From contig NZ_AP023287.1 of NCBI RefSeq assembly GCF_014218295.1, positions 248,001 through 312,000 on the forward strand: a stretch of DNA of 64,000 nt, given 5' to 3'. Each line of letters begins with the position of its first letter. Position 1 is the first letter of the stretch. Below are positions 31,911 to 41,200 of the stretch, in pieces. Made by a program: the position numbers and the translations under genes. Under the pieces are notes generated by a model. It ran no database searches. It was not told where the DNA came from and saw only the letters and a program-made list of their open reading frames with translations. This stretch comes from Mycolicibacterium litorale. GTDB lineage: Bacteria; Actinomycetota; Actinomycetes; Mycobacteriales; Mycobacteriaceae.

Positions 31911-33512
31911 ATGGCAACAACCCGACCACGACCCGTGGTGTCCTCCTGGGCGCCGCTCGGGTCCCCGGTCTACCGCGCGCTGTGGATCGCGCAGTTCGTG
32001 TCGAATCTGGGCACGTGGATGCAGACCGTGGGCGCCCAGTGGATGTTGGTCGGCGACCCGGGGGCCGCGGTGCTGGTACCGCTGGTGCAGACCGCGACCA
32101 CCCTGCCGGTCATGCTGCTGGCCCTGCCATCGGGGGTGCTGGCCGACCTGGTGGACCGGCGCCGGCTGCTGATCGCCACCCAGGGGGCGATGGCGTCGGG
32201 CGTGGCGACTCTGGCGTTGCTGAGCGGCTTCGGGCTGGCCACCCCGACCGTCCTGCTTCTTCTGCTGTTCCTGATCGGCTGCGGGCAGGCGTTGACGGCG
32301 CCGGCGTGGCAGGCCATCCAGCCCGAACTCGTTCCGCGCGAACAGATCCCGGCCGCGGCGGCACTGACCAGTATGAGTATGAACGGGGCCCGGGCGATCG
32401 GCCCGGCGATCGCGGGCGTGCTGGTGTCGCTGTCCGGCCCGACGACGGTGTTCGCGCTCAACGCCCTGTCGTTCGTCGGCATCGTGATGGTCCTGCTGGC
32501 GTGGCGGCGGCCCGCCACCGAGGCGCTGATGCCCGTCGAGCGGCCGATGTCCGCGCTGAGCGCCGGCGGCCGCTTCATCCGCAGCTCCCCGGTGGTGCGG
32601 CGGATCCTGTTGCGAACCGTGCTGTTCATCGCGCCCGCCAGCGCGCTGTGGGGTCTGCTCGCGGTGATCGCCGCCAACCAGCTCGGCCTGTCGTCATCGG
32701 GCTACGGGGTGCTGCTCGGTGCGCTCGGGGTCGGGGCGGTGACGGGTGCGGTGGTGCTGTCGCGGCTGCAGGCCGCGTTCGGCCACAACCAGTTGCTCGC
32801 CGCGGCGGCTGTGGGCTTCGCGATCGCGACCACGGTGCTGGCCACCGTGCACGTCCTCGCCGTCGTCCTGGCGGCCCTGGTGCTCGGCGGGGTCTCGTGG
32901 CTGCTGACGCTGTCGACGCTGAACGCCTCCATGCAGCTCAGCCTGCCCGCGTGGGTGCGGGCGCGTGGGCTGTCGGTGTACCAGCTGGCGTTCATGGGCG
33001 GGCAGGCGATCGGTTCGCTCGTGTGGGGGTTGGTGGCGGGCGCCACCAGCGGGGTGACGGCGTTGCTGATCAGCGCCGCCTTGCTGGTGAGCTGTGCGGT
33101 GTCGGTGCTGTGGTGGCCGCTGCACCCGGGCACCGGCAACCTCGACGTCACGCCGTCGGCGCACTGGGGTGAACCCGCACTGGTCTTCGAACCCGATCCG
33201 CAGGACGGGCCGGTCGTGGTGCTGCAGTCCTATCTGGTGGCGCCCGAGGACGAGGCGGGTTTCCTGGCGCTGATGCAACGGGTCCGGCGGTCGCGGCAGC
33301 GCACCGGCGCCGTGCAGTGGGGGATCTTCCGCAGCGGCGAATCCGCCGACACCTTCGTCGAGCTGTTCGTCGTCAGGTCGTGGGACGAACACCTGCGCCA
33401 GCACCTCGTGCGCCAGACCGCACTGGATCTGGCCCTCGAGCGGGAGATCGCGAGGTTCGTGCACGGCGAGACGACGCTGCGCCACTTCATCGCGGTGCGG
33501 ACCGATCGGTGA
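31911..33512 (+). CDS. MFS exporter (EntS/MFS_3 type) with C-terminal soluble domain
   Basis: 533 residues. Residues 1-400 contain about twelve membrane helices with the loop motif LADLVDRRRLLI between helices 2 and 3, typical of enterobactin-exporter-like drug or siderophore efflux pumps. Residues 420-533 form a soluble domain (VVLQSYLVAPEDEAGFLALM and TFVELFVVRSWDEHLRQH) that looks like an antibiotic-biosynthesis-monooxygenase-type ferredoxin fold. ATG 31911 is preceded by GAGGGAGG. The last 26 bases overlap the 3' end of aftD on the other strand. Substrate unknown. Confidence 0.85.
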   Translation: MATTRPRPVVSSWAPLGSPVYRALWIAQFVSNLGTWMQTVGAQWMLVGDPGAAVLVPLVQTATTLPVMLLALPSGVLADLVDRRRLLIATQGAMASGVATLALLSGFGLATPTVLLLLLFLIGCGQALTAPAWQAIQPELVPREQIPAAAALTSMSMNGARAIGPAIAGVLVSLSGPTTVFALNALSFVGIVMVLLAWRRPATEALMPVERPMSALSAGGRFIRSSPVVRRILLRTVLFIAPASALWGLLAVIAANQLGLSSSGYGVLLGALGVGAVTGAVVLSRLQAAFGHNQLLAAAAVGFAIATTVLATVHVLAVVLAALVLGGVSWLLTLSTLNASMQLSLPAWVRARGLSVYQLAFMGGQAIGSLVWGLVAGATSGVTALLISAALLVSCAVSVLWWPLHPGTGNLDVTPSAHWGEPALVFEPDPQDGPVVVLQSYLVAPEDEAGFLALMQRVRRSRQRTGAVQWGIFRSGESADTFVELFVVRSWDEHLRQHLVRQTALDLALEREIARFVHGETTLRHFIAVRTDR

Positions 33513-36500
33513 CCGGCACCACGGAGGCGGCCAGCGCCGCGACCGACAGCAGCGCCAGCAGCTGGACACCCGGCGAGTGCCCGACGTAGCCGTCGACCGA
33601 ACGCCAGGGGTGCTGGGCCAGAACGAGACCCGCCAGCGTGAGCCCACCCGCGCTGACGACGAGGGTCAGCCGGTCACGCAGCCGCTCCCGGCGGCGCAGC
33701 AGGTAGGCCGCCCCGAGGGCGCCGCCGACGACGACCACCCCGGCCCACCCGGAGATCACCGCCCCGACGGTCAGCGCACCGGCCGCGGCCGGCAGCACCG
33801 GTGGCCGCCAGGGGCGTGCGGGTTCGTCGTCGCGGCGGCGACGCACCGGCAGCAGGGCCAGCAGCGCCAGGAGCGGAAGCAGCGCCAGACCGACGATCAG
33901 CCCGGCGCGGTAGAGCGTGTTGGAGCCGAAGGCCAGCGTGACGGTGCCGTCGGTGTCCGCGGGCACCACCCAGCCCTGCTGCCAACCGTTGACCACGACG
34001 GGGGTGAGTACGTCACCCTCAGGACCGCGGGCCTGCCAACCGGGGTTGACGCTTTCCGGCACGACGAGCACGCGGTCCCGCGGCGCGCCGGTCACCGTGA
34101 CCTCGCGCCGGTCGGCGCCCCATGCGCCGGTGTGGGCGGGCGTGGTCGGCGCGGGTGCGGTGTCGCGGGCCGACGGCGTGCCGAGCTGAACCCCGTCGAC
34201 GACGAAGGTGGCGCCGGGACTGATCAGCAGTTCCTGTTCGCCCGCGGGCAGTGTGATCGGATCGGTGCGGCACGGCCGGGCGGGTACGGGTTCGCCGTCG
34301 AGCAGTGCGCCGACCGTGGTGGTGACCGAGGTGGGCACGAACTGACCGGCGACACCGATCATCGGGCCCTGCCCGCACGGCAGGCTCACGGTGCGCAGCC
34401 GGTTGCCTTGCGCATCGGCCGCCGCGATCGGGTTGCCGCGCCGGTCGAGCGCGGTCACCTCGGCCAGGCCGGGCGGTTTGAGCTGATCGAACCCCAGCGA
34501 CGTGCGGTCGATGATGTCGTTCCAGTTCAGCAGCGACACCTCGATCGTGTCGGTGCGGTGGGGCGCCAGTTCGAGGGTTCGAGCCTCGCCGTCACCGTCG
34601 AGGCGACGCGCCTGCGGACCGTTGCCCAGGTCGACGGCCACCATCGTCGGGTGGGCCGGCGGTTCGGTCAGGCTCGGCGTGATCCGCAGCCCGGCGACCT
34701 CGGTCGGCGCGGGCAGCGTCAACGTCAGCGTGGGCGGGGTGCGGTGCTGGACGACGCGCTGCGGTGCGGTCCACGCCGTGCGCGGATCGCCGTCACCGGC
34801 GGCGTAGGACGAGCCGAGGACGTCGAGCGCGTCGGCGTCGCCGGTGACCAGGGTGGTGCCCGGCTGGCGGATCAGGTCGGCGAGCCGGGGCCCCTGCCGC
34901 GCGCGCAGCCACACCGTCGGGCGCACCTGCATCGGCTCGGGGACCGTCAGCGTCCGGCTCAGGTTGACTGGTTCCTCGGGTGAGAGTGCCATCGCCGCAG
35001 CGCATTTCACGCCGTCGGGACTGTCGGCGCAGCCCGGCCTGCCGAGCAGTTCCGAGCCGAGGTCCCACATGCCCACCGCGGAGCCCGCGGGCGGGCCGGG
35101 CACCGCGACGGTGTGCCGCAGCTGGACCGGCGTGGCGAAACCTCGGGCGTCGTACTGGGTGACCGACAGATCGGTGATGCCGAACTGCACACCCGCCGAA
35201 CCGTCGTCGGTTCCGGTGGCGGTGATCCGCACCCACGGGGTCTCGCCGTACGGCAGGGCCACCGTCAGGGGTTTGCCCGCCTCCTCGAAGCGCAGCGTGC
35301 TGGTGCCGTTGACGGTGGCCACCTCCATCCGCCGGACCTGTGCGCCGACGGCGGTGGCGCTCGGTGTGACGGTGATGGTGGCGTTGGTGACGGGTCTGTC
35401 GAAGTCGACCTGCAGCCACTGGCCGAGCGCGGCCTGCAGCGCATTGGACACCCAGCTGGTCGAGGTGTCGCCGTCGATGGCCGCGGTGGGTCCGGTGGCC
35501 GGCGCGACGTTGGGCAGCGCCGTCGAATCGGCCGCCGAACTGGACACCGAGAGCCGTCCGCCGCTCCACCGGCCGTAGACGAGTTCGGCGCCGCGCGACG
35601 GGTAGTCGGGTACGCGGTTGAAGGTGTGCCGCGGGTCGTCGGGCGTGCGGATCGCCGACGAATGATCGTCGACGCGGCCGTAGTCGGTCTCGCGCGCGGC
35701 CGGGGTGTCGGTGACGGTGACCAGAGGCGCGGGCAGGCCGGCGCGTTCGGCGTCGGCGGTCAGCAACATGGGGCCCAGCGGCGGCCGGTCGAGCAGGCGG
35801 CGGCGTTCGTCGAGCCGCAGCAACGACTCCGGCCCGCCGTCGACGCGCGCCATCGCATCGGCGTCCACCAGATACGGCGCCGACGGGTTCTGCGGTGTGT
35901 CGACGCGGTAGATCTCCACCGCCGGATAGCGCGGCCGCAGCCCGCTGTCGGAGACGAATCCGTCGAGCGTGCCCGCGCCGACCGGGTCGCCGAACTGCGC
36001 GACCTTGATCAGGCCGGGGGAGCCGTCGATCGCGCGGTGCACCAGCACCGGCCGCGCCGACCGCGACGACTCCGGATCCAGGTCGTTGCGCACCACCACA
36101 TAGGAAATGCCTTGGCGTGCAAGGGTATCGGCGAGTCCGGGGGACGGGCGGCCGGCGGCGAACAGGCGCTGCACGGAGTCGAGGGCGCGGATCGTCTCGG
36201 GCGGGGTCAGCGGGATGGAATCGCGCACCCCCCAGGGACTCCGGCCGAGCACCTGCAGGGGTTCGTCGTGGCTGCTGCCCCACACCTGGGTGGCGAACGG
36301 CGCCCCCGGAGCCACCAGCACCCGCCCCGCCGTCGGGTTCCCGGTGTTGTTGGCGTCCAGCCAGTCGGCCGTCTCGTGCCAGTAGTCGGGGATCGCGGTG
36401 AACGCGCCAGGCGGCGTGAGCCGGCCCGTCCACGCCAGCGACGTGCCCGCGAAGAGTGCGGCGAGGACGACGATCGCCACCGCCACCCGCCGGTCGCGCT

Positions 36501-37656
36501 CGGGATGGGCGAAAGCGTCGAGCACCACCGGCCGCGGTGCGCTTCCCGGCAGCGGGATACGCGCCAGCAGGTGGATCACTCCCAGTGCCAGCGGCAGCCG
36601 CAGCACCGGGTCGAGCTTCTGGAGGTTGCGCAACGGCGTGCCGTCCCCGTCGAGGAACGCCTGCACGGTCCCCGCGATCGGCGACCCCAGCCCACCGGAG
36701 TATCCGGCGGCCAGCAGCGCCACGCCCACGAGCAGCATGGTGATCAGGCGGCCGCGCGCCGGCATCGAGCGCAGCGCCAGGCCGGCCAGGCCCGCGGCCG
36801 CCACCAGCGTGGTCGCCAGCACGGCGAGGGTGCCCGTGACCAGCGTCGAACCGGCCGTCGCGGTGGGGGCGACGAACGGGGTCCAGCTGCCGGTCCCGCG
36901 CAGCATCTCCGTCAGCGACATCCACTGAGTGGTGACGCCAGAGGATTCGATGAAGTCAAGGAACGGCGGGCTGATCCGGCCGAGCAGCAGCAGCGGGATC
37001 ACCCACCACAGCACGGCCAGCGCGGCGCACCCGAACCACCACGCGGTGAACCGCCACCACAGGCGGTTGGGCCGGTGGCACGCCCACCACAGCACCGCGG
37101 CCAGACAGCCGGTCAGGGTGGCGACCGCGTTCACCGCTCCCATCAGCGCGATCGCGCCCGCCGAACGGGCGGCGACCAGACGGGTGGAACCCCGCGCCTG
37201 AAGTGCCAGGATGACCGGCAACAGCACCCACGGCGCCAGCATCATCGGCAGGGTCTCCGACGACAGCGCGCCCAGCGTCGTCAACACCCGGGGCGACAGC
37301 GCGTACGCGACGGCCCCGATCACGCGGGACGCCGGGCTGCCGAGACCGAGCGCCTCGGCGACCCGCACCACCCCCCAGAACCCCACGGTCAGCAGCAGCG
37401 CCCACCACAGCCGCTGCGTCACCCAGCCCGGCAGGCCGATGAGGTCGCCGGCGAGGAAGAACGTGCCGTGCGGGAAGAGGTAGCCGTACGCCTGGTTCTG
37501 GGCCTGGCCGAACGGCAGATCGCTGTTCCACAGATTCGCCGCGCGGGCGAGGAACCGCAGGGGATTGGCGGTGAGGTCGAGCTTGGTGTCGGGGGAGATC
37601 TGTCCTGGCGACTGGGCGAAGGTCAGGACGAGCGCCGCGACGGCGGCCACCCACAT
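33487..37656 (-). CDS. aftD: Alpha-(1->3)-arabinofuranosyltransferase AftD
   Basis: 1389-residue GT-C membrane enzyme that adds alpha-1,3-linked arabinose to arabinogalactan and lipoarabinomannan from decaprenylphosphoryl-arabinose at the outer face of the membrane. The N-terminal 400 residues contain the helices and the conserved loop SPDTKLDLTANPLRFLARA with catalytic acidic residues. A long periplasmic part with carbohydrate-binding folds follows, then a cluster of C-terminal helices. M. tuberculosis AftD has about 1400 residues. ATG 37656 (MWVAAVAAL) is the only standard start; a CTG lies at 37671. The Rv0236A-like gene precedes it by 64 bases. Essential in studied mycobacteria. Confidence 0.93.
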   Translation of the reverse strand: MWVAAVAALVLTFAQSPGQISPDTKLDLTANPLRFLARAANLWNSDLPFGQAQNQAYGYLFPHGTFFLAGDLIGLPGWVTQRLWWALLLTVGFWGVVRVAEALGLGSPASRVIGAVAYALSPRVLTTLGALSSETLPMMLAPWVLLPVILALQARGSTRLVAARSAGAIALMGAVNAVATLTGCLAAVLWWACHRPNRLWWRFTAWWFGCAALAVLWWVIPLLLLGRISPPFLDFIESSGVTTQWMSLTEMLRGTGSWTPFVAPTATAGSTLVTGTLAVLATTLVAAAGLAGLALRSMPARGRLITMLLVGVALLAAGYSGGLGSPIAGTVQAFLDGDGTPLRNLQKLDPVLRLPLALGVIHLLARIPLPGSAPRPVVLDAFAHPERDRRVAVAIVVLAALFAGTSLAWTGRLTPPGAFTAIPDYWHETADWLDANNTGNPTAGRVLVAPGAPFATQVWGSSHDEPLQVLGRSPWGVRDSIPLTPPETIRALDSVQRLFAAGRPSPGLADTLARQGISYVVVRNDLDPESSRSARPVLVHRAIDGSPGLIKVAQFGDPVGAGTLDGFVSDSGLRPRYPAVEIYRVDTPQNPSAPYLVDADAMARVDGGPESLLRLDERRRLLDRPPLGPMLLTADAERAGLPAPLVTVTDTPAARETDYGRVDDHSSAIRTPDDPRHTFNRVPDYPSRGAELVYGRWSGGRLSVSSSAADSTALPNVAPATGPTAAIDGDTSTSWVSNALQAALGQWLQVDFDRPVTNATITVTPSATAVGAQVRRMEVATVNGTSTLRFEEAGKPLTVALPYGETPWVRITATGTDDGSAGVQFGITDLSVTQYDARGFATPVQLRHTVAVPGPPAGSAVGMWDLGSELLGRPGCADSPDGVKCAAAMALSPEEPVNLSRTLTVPEPMQVRPTVWLRARQGPRLADLIRQPGTTLVTGDADALDVLGSSYAAGDGDPRTAWTAPQRVVQHRTPPTLTLTLPAPTEVAGLRITPSLTEPPAHPTMVAVDLGNGPQARRLDGDGEARTLELAPHRTDTIEVSLLNWNDIIDRTSLGFDQLKPPGLAEVTALDRRGNPIAAADAQGNRLRTVSLPCGQGPMIGVAGQFVPTSVTTTVGALLDGEPVPARPCRTDPITLPAGEQELLISPGATFVVDGVQLGTPSARDTAPAPTTPAHTGAWGADRREVTVTGAPRDRVLVVPESVNPGWQARGPEGDVLTPVVVNGWQQGWVVPADTDGTVTLAFGSNTLYRAGLIVGLALLPLLALLALLPVRRRRDDEPARPWRPPVLPAAAGALTVGAVISGWAGVVVVGGALGAAYLLRRRERLRDRLTLVVSAGGLTLAGLVLAQHPWRSVDGYVGHSPGVQLLALLSVAALAASVVPVTDRSAPR

Positions 37657-37720
37657 CCACCGCCGGGACAGCGGCTGTGCTGCGTCAGCGGCTACGGACG
37701 GTTGGGTGGCGACCCGGGAA

Positions 37721-37894
37721 CTAACTTCTGTCGCCGTACTCGACCCTGTTGAGTACCGATGACGCCGGATCGCCCGCTTGCAGGGGAGGCTTGCTGTCCT
37801 CCTGCACCATCAGCGTCACCCCGAACACGGCCGCCGCCCCGAGCAGCAGGCCCACGACGATGCTGGCCGCGGAGGGGACGATGAACCGATCCAT
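37721..37894 (-). CDS. 57-residue membrane protein (Rv0236A-like)
   Basis: MDRFIVPSAASIVVGLLLGA begins a protein with one signal-anchor or signal-peptide helix (residues 5-28), then a short periplasmic tail ending VLNRVEYGDRS. Length and position directly upstream of aftD match Rv0236A. ATG 37894 lies seven bases after TAGTTT, so the transcript is leaderless and probably continues into aftD. A partner role in AftD function or assembly is plausible but not shown. Confidence 0.85.
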   Translation of the reverse strand: MDRFIVPSAASIVVGLLLGAAAVFGVTLMVQEDSKPPLQAGDPASSVLNRVEYGDRS

Positions 37895-37901
37895 GGGGCC
37901 A

Positions 37902-37907
37902 AAACTA
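37902..37907 (-). promoter_or_regulatory. -10 box of leaderless Rv0236A-aftD promoter
   Basis: TAGTTT on the minus strand, seven bases before ATG 37894. It lies between the universal stress protein stop (37920) and the small gene, so the aftD unit has its own promoter. Confidence 0.5.
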
Positions 37908-37919
37908 GCATGCGGCCGC

Positions 37920-38441
37920 TCAGCGGCCCGGTGGCACGATCAGCACCGGACGGTGCCCGTGCCGCAGCACCCGGTCGGCCACGCTGGACTGCAGCAGTGA
38001 GCGCAGACCGGTGGTGCCGCGGGTGCCCGTGACGATCAGGTCGGCGTCGAGCTGGTCGGCGGTCTCGATGATCGTGTTCCACACCGTGCCCGTCGTCGCG
38101 ACGCACAGCGGTTCGGCGGCCAGCCCCGCGGACCGGGCGAGCGCCATGCCTTCGGCGTTCGTGCGCTGGGCGTCGGCGTAGGCCATGTCGACGTCGTCGA
38201 GGTCGGGCACCGGATCGGGCGGGCCGTCGAGATCGAGCGTGACCGGGTCGGGTCCTCGATACGCCGGGGTCCACACGGTGAGCACGACCGCGCGGTTGGC
38301 CGACAGGAAGCGGCCGGCGTAGTGCACGGCCCGGCGGGCGTTGTCGGTGCCGTCGAAGGCGACCACCATCACTTCCGGGGCGACCTCCGCATTGACCTCC
38401 GCATTGACCTCCGTGACCGAGTCGTCGGCTTCGGCGGTCAT
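37920..38441 (-). CDS. Universal stress protein family (single Usp domain)
   Basis: 173 residues with one UspA fold. The first strand VMVVAFDGTDNARRA and the nucleotide-binding motif GTRGTTGLRSLLQSSVADRV (G-x2-G-x9-G/S-S type) suggest ATP binding. The C-terminus HRPVLIVPPGR is typical. ATG 38441 follows GGGGAGG. Residues 10-20 contain a duplicated EVNA segment from a 12-base repeat. It is divergent from lpqI. Its role is probably stress or dormancy signalling. Confidence 0.85.
   Translation of the reverse strand: MTAEADDSVTEVNAEVNAEVAPEVMVVAFDGTDNARRAVHYAGRFLSANRAVVLTVWTPAYRGPDPVTLDLDGPPDPVPDLDDVDMAYADAQRTNAEGMALARSAGLAAEPLCVATTGTVWNTIIETADQLDADLIVTGTRGTTGLRSLLQSSVADRVLRHGHRPVLIVPPGR
38382..38413 (-). 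repeat. 12-bp tandem duplication inside the usp gene
   Basis: GACCTCCGCATT occurs at 38382-38393 and 38394-38405, followed by a partial copy to 38413. It encodes EVNAEVNAEV near the N-terminus and keeps the frame. Probably a recent slippage event in a flexible leader. Confidence 0.8.
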
Positions 38442-38515
38442 CAACACCTCCCCGTGTCCTCCCCCCGACCCTAGGACATCGACCGCCGCAGCCGAAGCGG
38501 TTACTGTCAGGGGCC

Positions 38516-39727
38516 ATGGCGTGGACCCGAGGACTGTGCACACTGGTCGCGACGTCGGGGCTGCTGGTGGCGTGCTCGTCATCCGCGCAGGAACCGGCGT
38601 CCGCACCGGCGCCGGAGCCGGTGGCCCCCAGCAGCGCGTCCGCCGCGCCCGGTGCCCTTTCCAACGCGAATGTCCCGTTGAACGCCCCGATGCCGCTCGC
38701 GCCCGGTGCACAGGCGTGTGGGCAGGGCGCCGCGGTGCTCGCCGAGCTGTCGACGCGCGACAAGCTGGCGCAGCTGCTGATGGTCGGGGTGTCGAACGCC
38801 GCCGATGCCCGCGCCGTCGTCGACACCCATCGCGTCGGCGGCATCATGATCGGAAGCTGGACGGATCTGTCGATGCTCGGGGCCCCGCTGGCCGAGATCG
38901 CCGGTGCCGCGGCGCCGCTTCCGCTCGCGGTCAGCGTCGACGAGGAGGGCGGCCGGGTGTCGCGTCTGGCGTCGGTGATCGGCAGCCAGCCGTCGGCGCG
39001 TGCGCTGGCCCAGAGCTCGACGCCGGAGCAGGTCTACGGCATCGCGCTCGAGCGGGGCCGGGCGATGCGCGGGCTCGGCATCACGATCGACTTCGCGCCC
39101 GTCGTCGACGTCACCGGGGCCAGTGCCGCCATCGGTGACCGGTCCTTCGGTGACGACCCGGCGACGGTCACCGAATACGCCGGCGCGTACGCCCGCGGCC
39201 TGCGCGACGCCGGTGTGCTGCCGGTGCTCAAACACTTCCCCGGTCACGGCAACGCCTCCGGCGACTCGCACACCGAGGGTGTCGTCACCCCGCCGCTGTC
39301 CGAGCTGCAGAACTCCGACCTCGTGCCGTACCGCACGCTGACCACGCAGGCGCCGGTCGGCGTGATGGTCGGTCACATGCAGGTGCCCGGCCTGACCGGA
39401 AGCGATCCGGCGAGCCTGAGCCCGGCCGCGTACCAGCTGCTGCGTTCGGGCGGCTACGGCGGCCCCGGCTTCAACGGCCCGGTGTTCACCGACGACATCT
39501 CGGGCATGCGGGCGATCACCGACCGCTACGGGGTGGCCGATGCGGCGCTGCGCGCGCTGCAGGCCGGTGCCGACACCGCGCTGTGGGTGTCGACGGGCGA
39601 GGTGCCCGCGGTCCTCGACCGGCTCGAGCAGGCGCTGGCCGCGGGCGAGCTGACGATGCCGCGGGTCGATCAGTCGGTGCTGCGGATGGCGGCGATCAAG
39701 GGCCCGAATCCACGCTGCGGCGGCTGA
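38516..39727 (+). CDS. lpqI: Lipoprotein beta-N-acetylglucosaminidase LpqI
   Basis: 403-residue GH3 enzyme of the NagZ type that removes N-acetylglucosamine from muropeptides during cell-wall recycling. A signal peptide ends in the lipobox LLVACSS, followed by a Pro/Ala/Ser linker to about residue 60. KHFPGHGNASGDSHTEG carries the catalytic His/Asp dyad, and the nucleophile Asp is in FTDDISGMRA. ATG 38516 has a -10 box TACTGT eight bases upstream. Orthologue of Rv0237; matches the aftD-Rv0236A-lpqI order. Located outside the cytoplasmic membrane. Confidence 0.93.
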   Translation: MAWTRGLCTLVATSGLLVACSSSAQEPASAPAPEPVAPSSASAAPGALSNANVPLNAPMPLAPGAQACGQGAAVLAELSTRDKLAQLLMVGVSNAADARAVVDTHRVGGIMIGSWTDLSMLGAPLAEIAGAAAPLPLAVSVDEEGGRVSRLASVIGSQPSARALAQSSTPEQVYGIALERGRAMRGLGITIDFAPVVDVTGASAAIGDRSFGDDPATVTEYAGAYARGLRDAGVLPVLKHFPGHGNASGDSHTEGVVTPPLSELQNSDLVPYRTLTTQAPVGVMVGHMQVPGLTGSDPASLSPAAYQLLRSGGYGGPGFNGPVFTDDISGMRAITDRYGVADAALRALQAGADTALWVSTGEVPAVLDRLEQALAAGELTMPRVDQSVLRMAAIKGPNPRCGG

Positions 39728-39739
39728 GCCCGACACGCG

Positions 39740-41200
39740 TCACCGAACCACGGTCACCCGCTCCAGGGTGGGGTCCGCCGAGCTGATCGGGTTGCCCGCC
39801 GCGCGTAGCCGTCTCAGTGCGTCGATGACGTCGGCGCTGAGGCGTTCGCCGGGCATGACCAGAGGGATGCCGGGCGGGTAGGGCGTGATCGGTTCGGCGG
39901 CGATGCGCCCGGCCGACGAAGACAGCGTGACGGTGTCTGTGTCGGCGAAGAACGCCTCACGCGGGGTCAGGACGGGTTCGGGGGCCAGGCTGAGCAGGTC
40001 GGCGCCGAGGCCGACGGCGGGACGGGAATCACGCCGGCCCACCTGCCCGGCGATCGCCCCGAACCCATCGACGAGCCGGTCCATGTCGGCGTCGGTGTTG
40101 CCGATCGTGGTGATGCACAGGATGTGACCGGTCCCGGCGAGTTCCGGTTGCACGCCGTGCACCCGGTTCAGCCGCGTCAGGATCTCCGGCGCGTCAGCGG
40201 CCAGCCCGCTGGTGCTGATCAGCAGTTTCGTCGCGTCCCGCTGGTGCAGACCCGAACCGGGGCCGGTGAGCTCTCCGTCGCCGAGCACGCGCAGGCCGGG
40301 GATCTCGGCGAGGCGTGCGGCGGTGCGTCGCGCGCGAGCCAGCGTCTCGTCGAGACGCTGCTGCCCGGCGGTCATCATCTGCCGCCGGGCCAGGTCGATG
40401 GACGCCAGGATCGCGAAGTGCGGGCTGGTGGTCTGGATCAGCTGCAGGGCACGGCGCACGGTGGGCAGCTCCAGCAGGTCGGTGTCGACGTGCAGCACCG
40501 CCGCCTGACTCAGCCCCGAGAGGATCTTGTGGACGGACTGCACGGTGGCGGCCGCGCCGGCGGCCTCGGCGGCGGTCGGCAGTTCGGGGTGGAACGCGAA
40601 GTGCGGGGAGTGCGCGCCGTCGGCGAGGAGCAGGACGCCGTGCCGGCGGCACAGTGCGCTCAGCGCCGCGATGTCGGCGGTCGTCCCGAAGTAGGTGGGG
40701 TGCAGGATCCACAGTGCGACGGCGGATTCGGCGGTCAGCGCCGCCTCGACCCGATCGGCCGGAAGCCCGTGCGCCACAGCGAAATCGGAATCCCACTGTG
40801 GTTGCAGCCAGATCGGGCGGGCGCCGGACTGCACCAACCCGGCGAGCACCGACTTGTGGGCGTTGCGCTGCACGAGCACCGGGTCGCCGGGCCGCAGTGC
40901 CGACAGGGCGACGGCGATGTTGCCGCCCGTCGACCCCTGCACGAGCATGAAGCTCGCCTTCGCGCCCCACGCGTCGGCGATCAGGGCCTCGGCGTCGCGG
41001 ATGGGCCCTTCCGGGCAGTGCAGAGTGTCGGTGTCGGGCAGGTTGTTGAGGTCGATCGCCGCGATGTGGTCGCGGAACCACGGGTCCAGGGTGCGGCCGC
41101 CCTTGTGGCCGGGGCTGTAGAACGGCGCCTGATCGCGCTCGACGAACCGCCGCAGTGATTCGAACAGCGGAGCGGCGGCGTGCGCGGCGTCAGAGCCCAT
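39740..41200 (-). CDS. PLP-dependent Orn/Lys/Arg decarboxylase family protein
   Basis: 486 residues of fold-type I. The PLP-binding Lys is in SVHKILSGLSQ (about residue 225), and ADGAHSPHF contains the ring-stacking His and cofactor Asp, and PFYSPGHKGG near the N-terminus is the family signature. Members make agmatine, cadaverine or putrescine. ATG 41200 overlaps the upstream amidohydrolase by 11 bases. It is the last gene of the second amine operon. It ends 12 bases from convergent lpqI. Which amino acid is used cannot be told. Confidence 0.85.
   Translation of the reverse strand: MGSDAAHAAAPLFESLRRFVERDQAPFYSPGHKGGRTLDPWFRDHIAAIDLNNLPDTDTLHCPEGPIRDAEALIADAWGAKASFMLVQGSTGGNIAVALSALRPGDPVLVQRNAHKSVLAGLVQSGARPIWLQPQWDSDFAVAHGLPADRVEAALTAESAVALWILHPTYFGTTADIAALSALCRRHGVLLLADGAHSPHFAFHPELPTAAEAAGAAATVQSVHKILSGLSQAAVLHVDTDLLELPTVRRALQLIQTTSPHFAILASIDLARRQMMTAGQQRLDETLARARRTAARLAEIPGLRVLGDGELTGPGSGLHQRDATKLLISTSGLAADAPEILTRLNRVHGVQPELAGTGHILCITTIGNTDADMDRLVDGFGAIAGQVGRRDSRPAVGLGADLLSLAPEPVLTPREAFFADTDTVTLSSSAGRIAAEPITPYPPGIPLVMPGERLSADVIDALRRLRAAGNPISSADPTLERVTVVR

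Noticed and set aside
35113..37752. 879-codon open frame antisense to aftD
   Set aside because: Composition is biased to Arg, His, Gln and Gly and follows aftD codons; no start signal or family.
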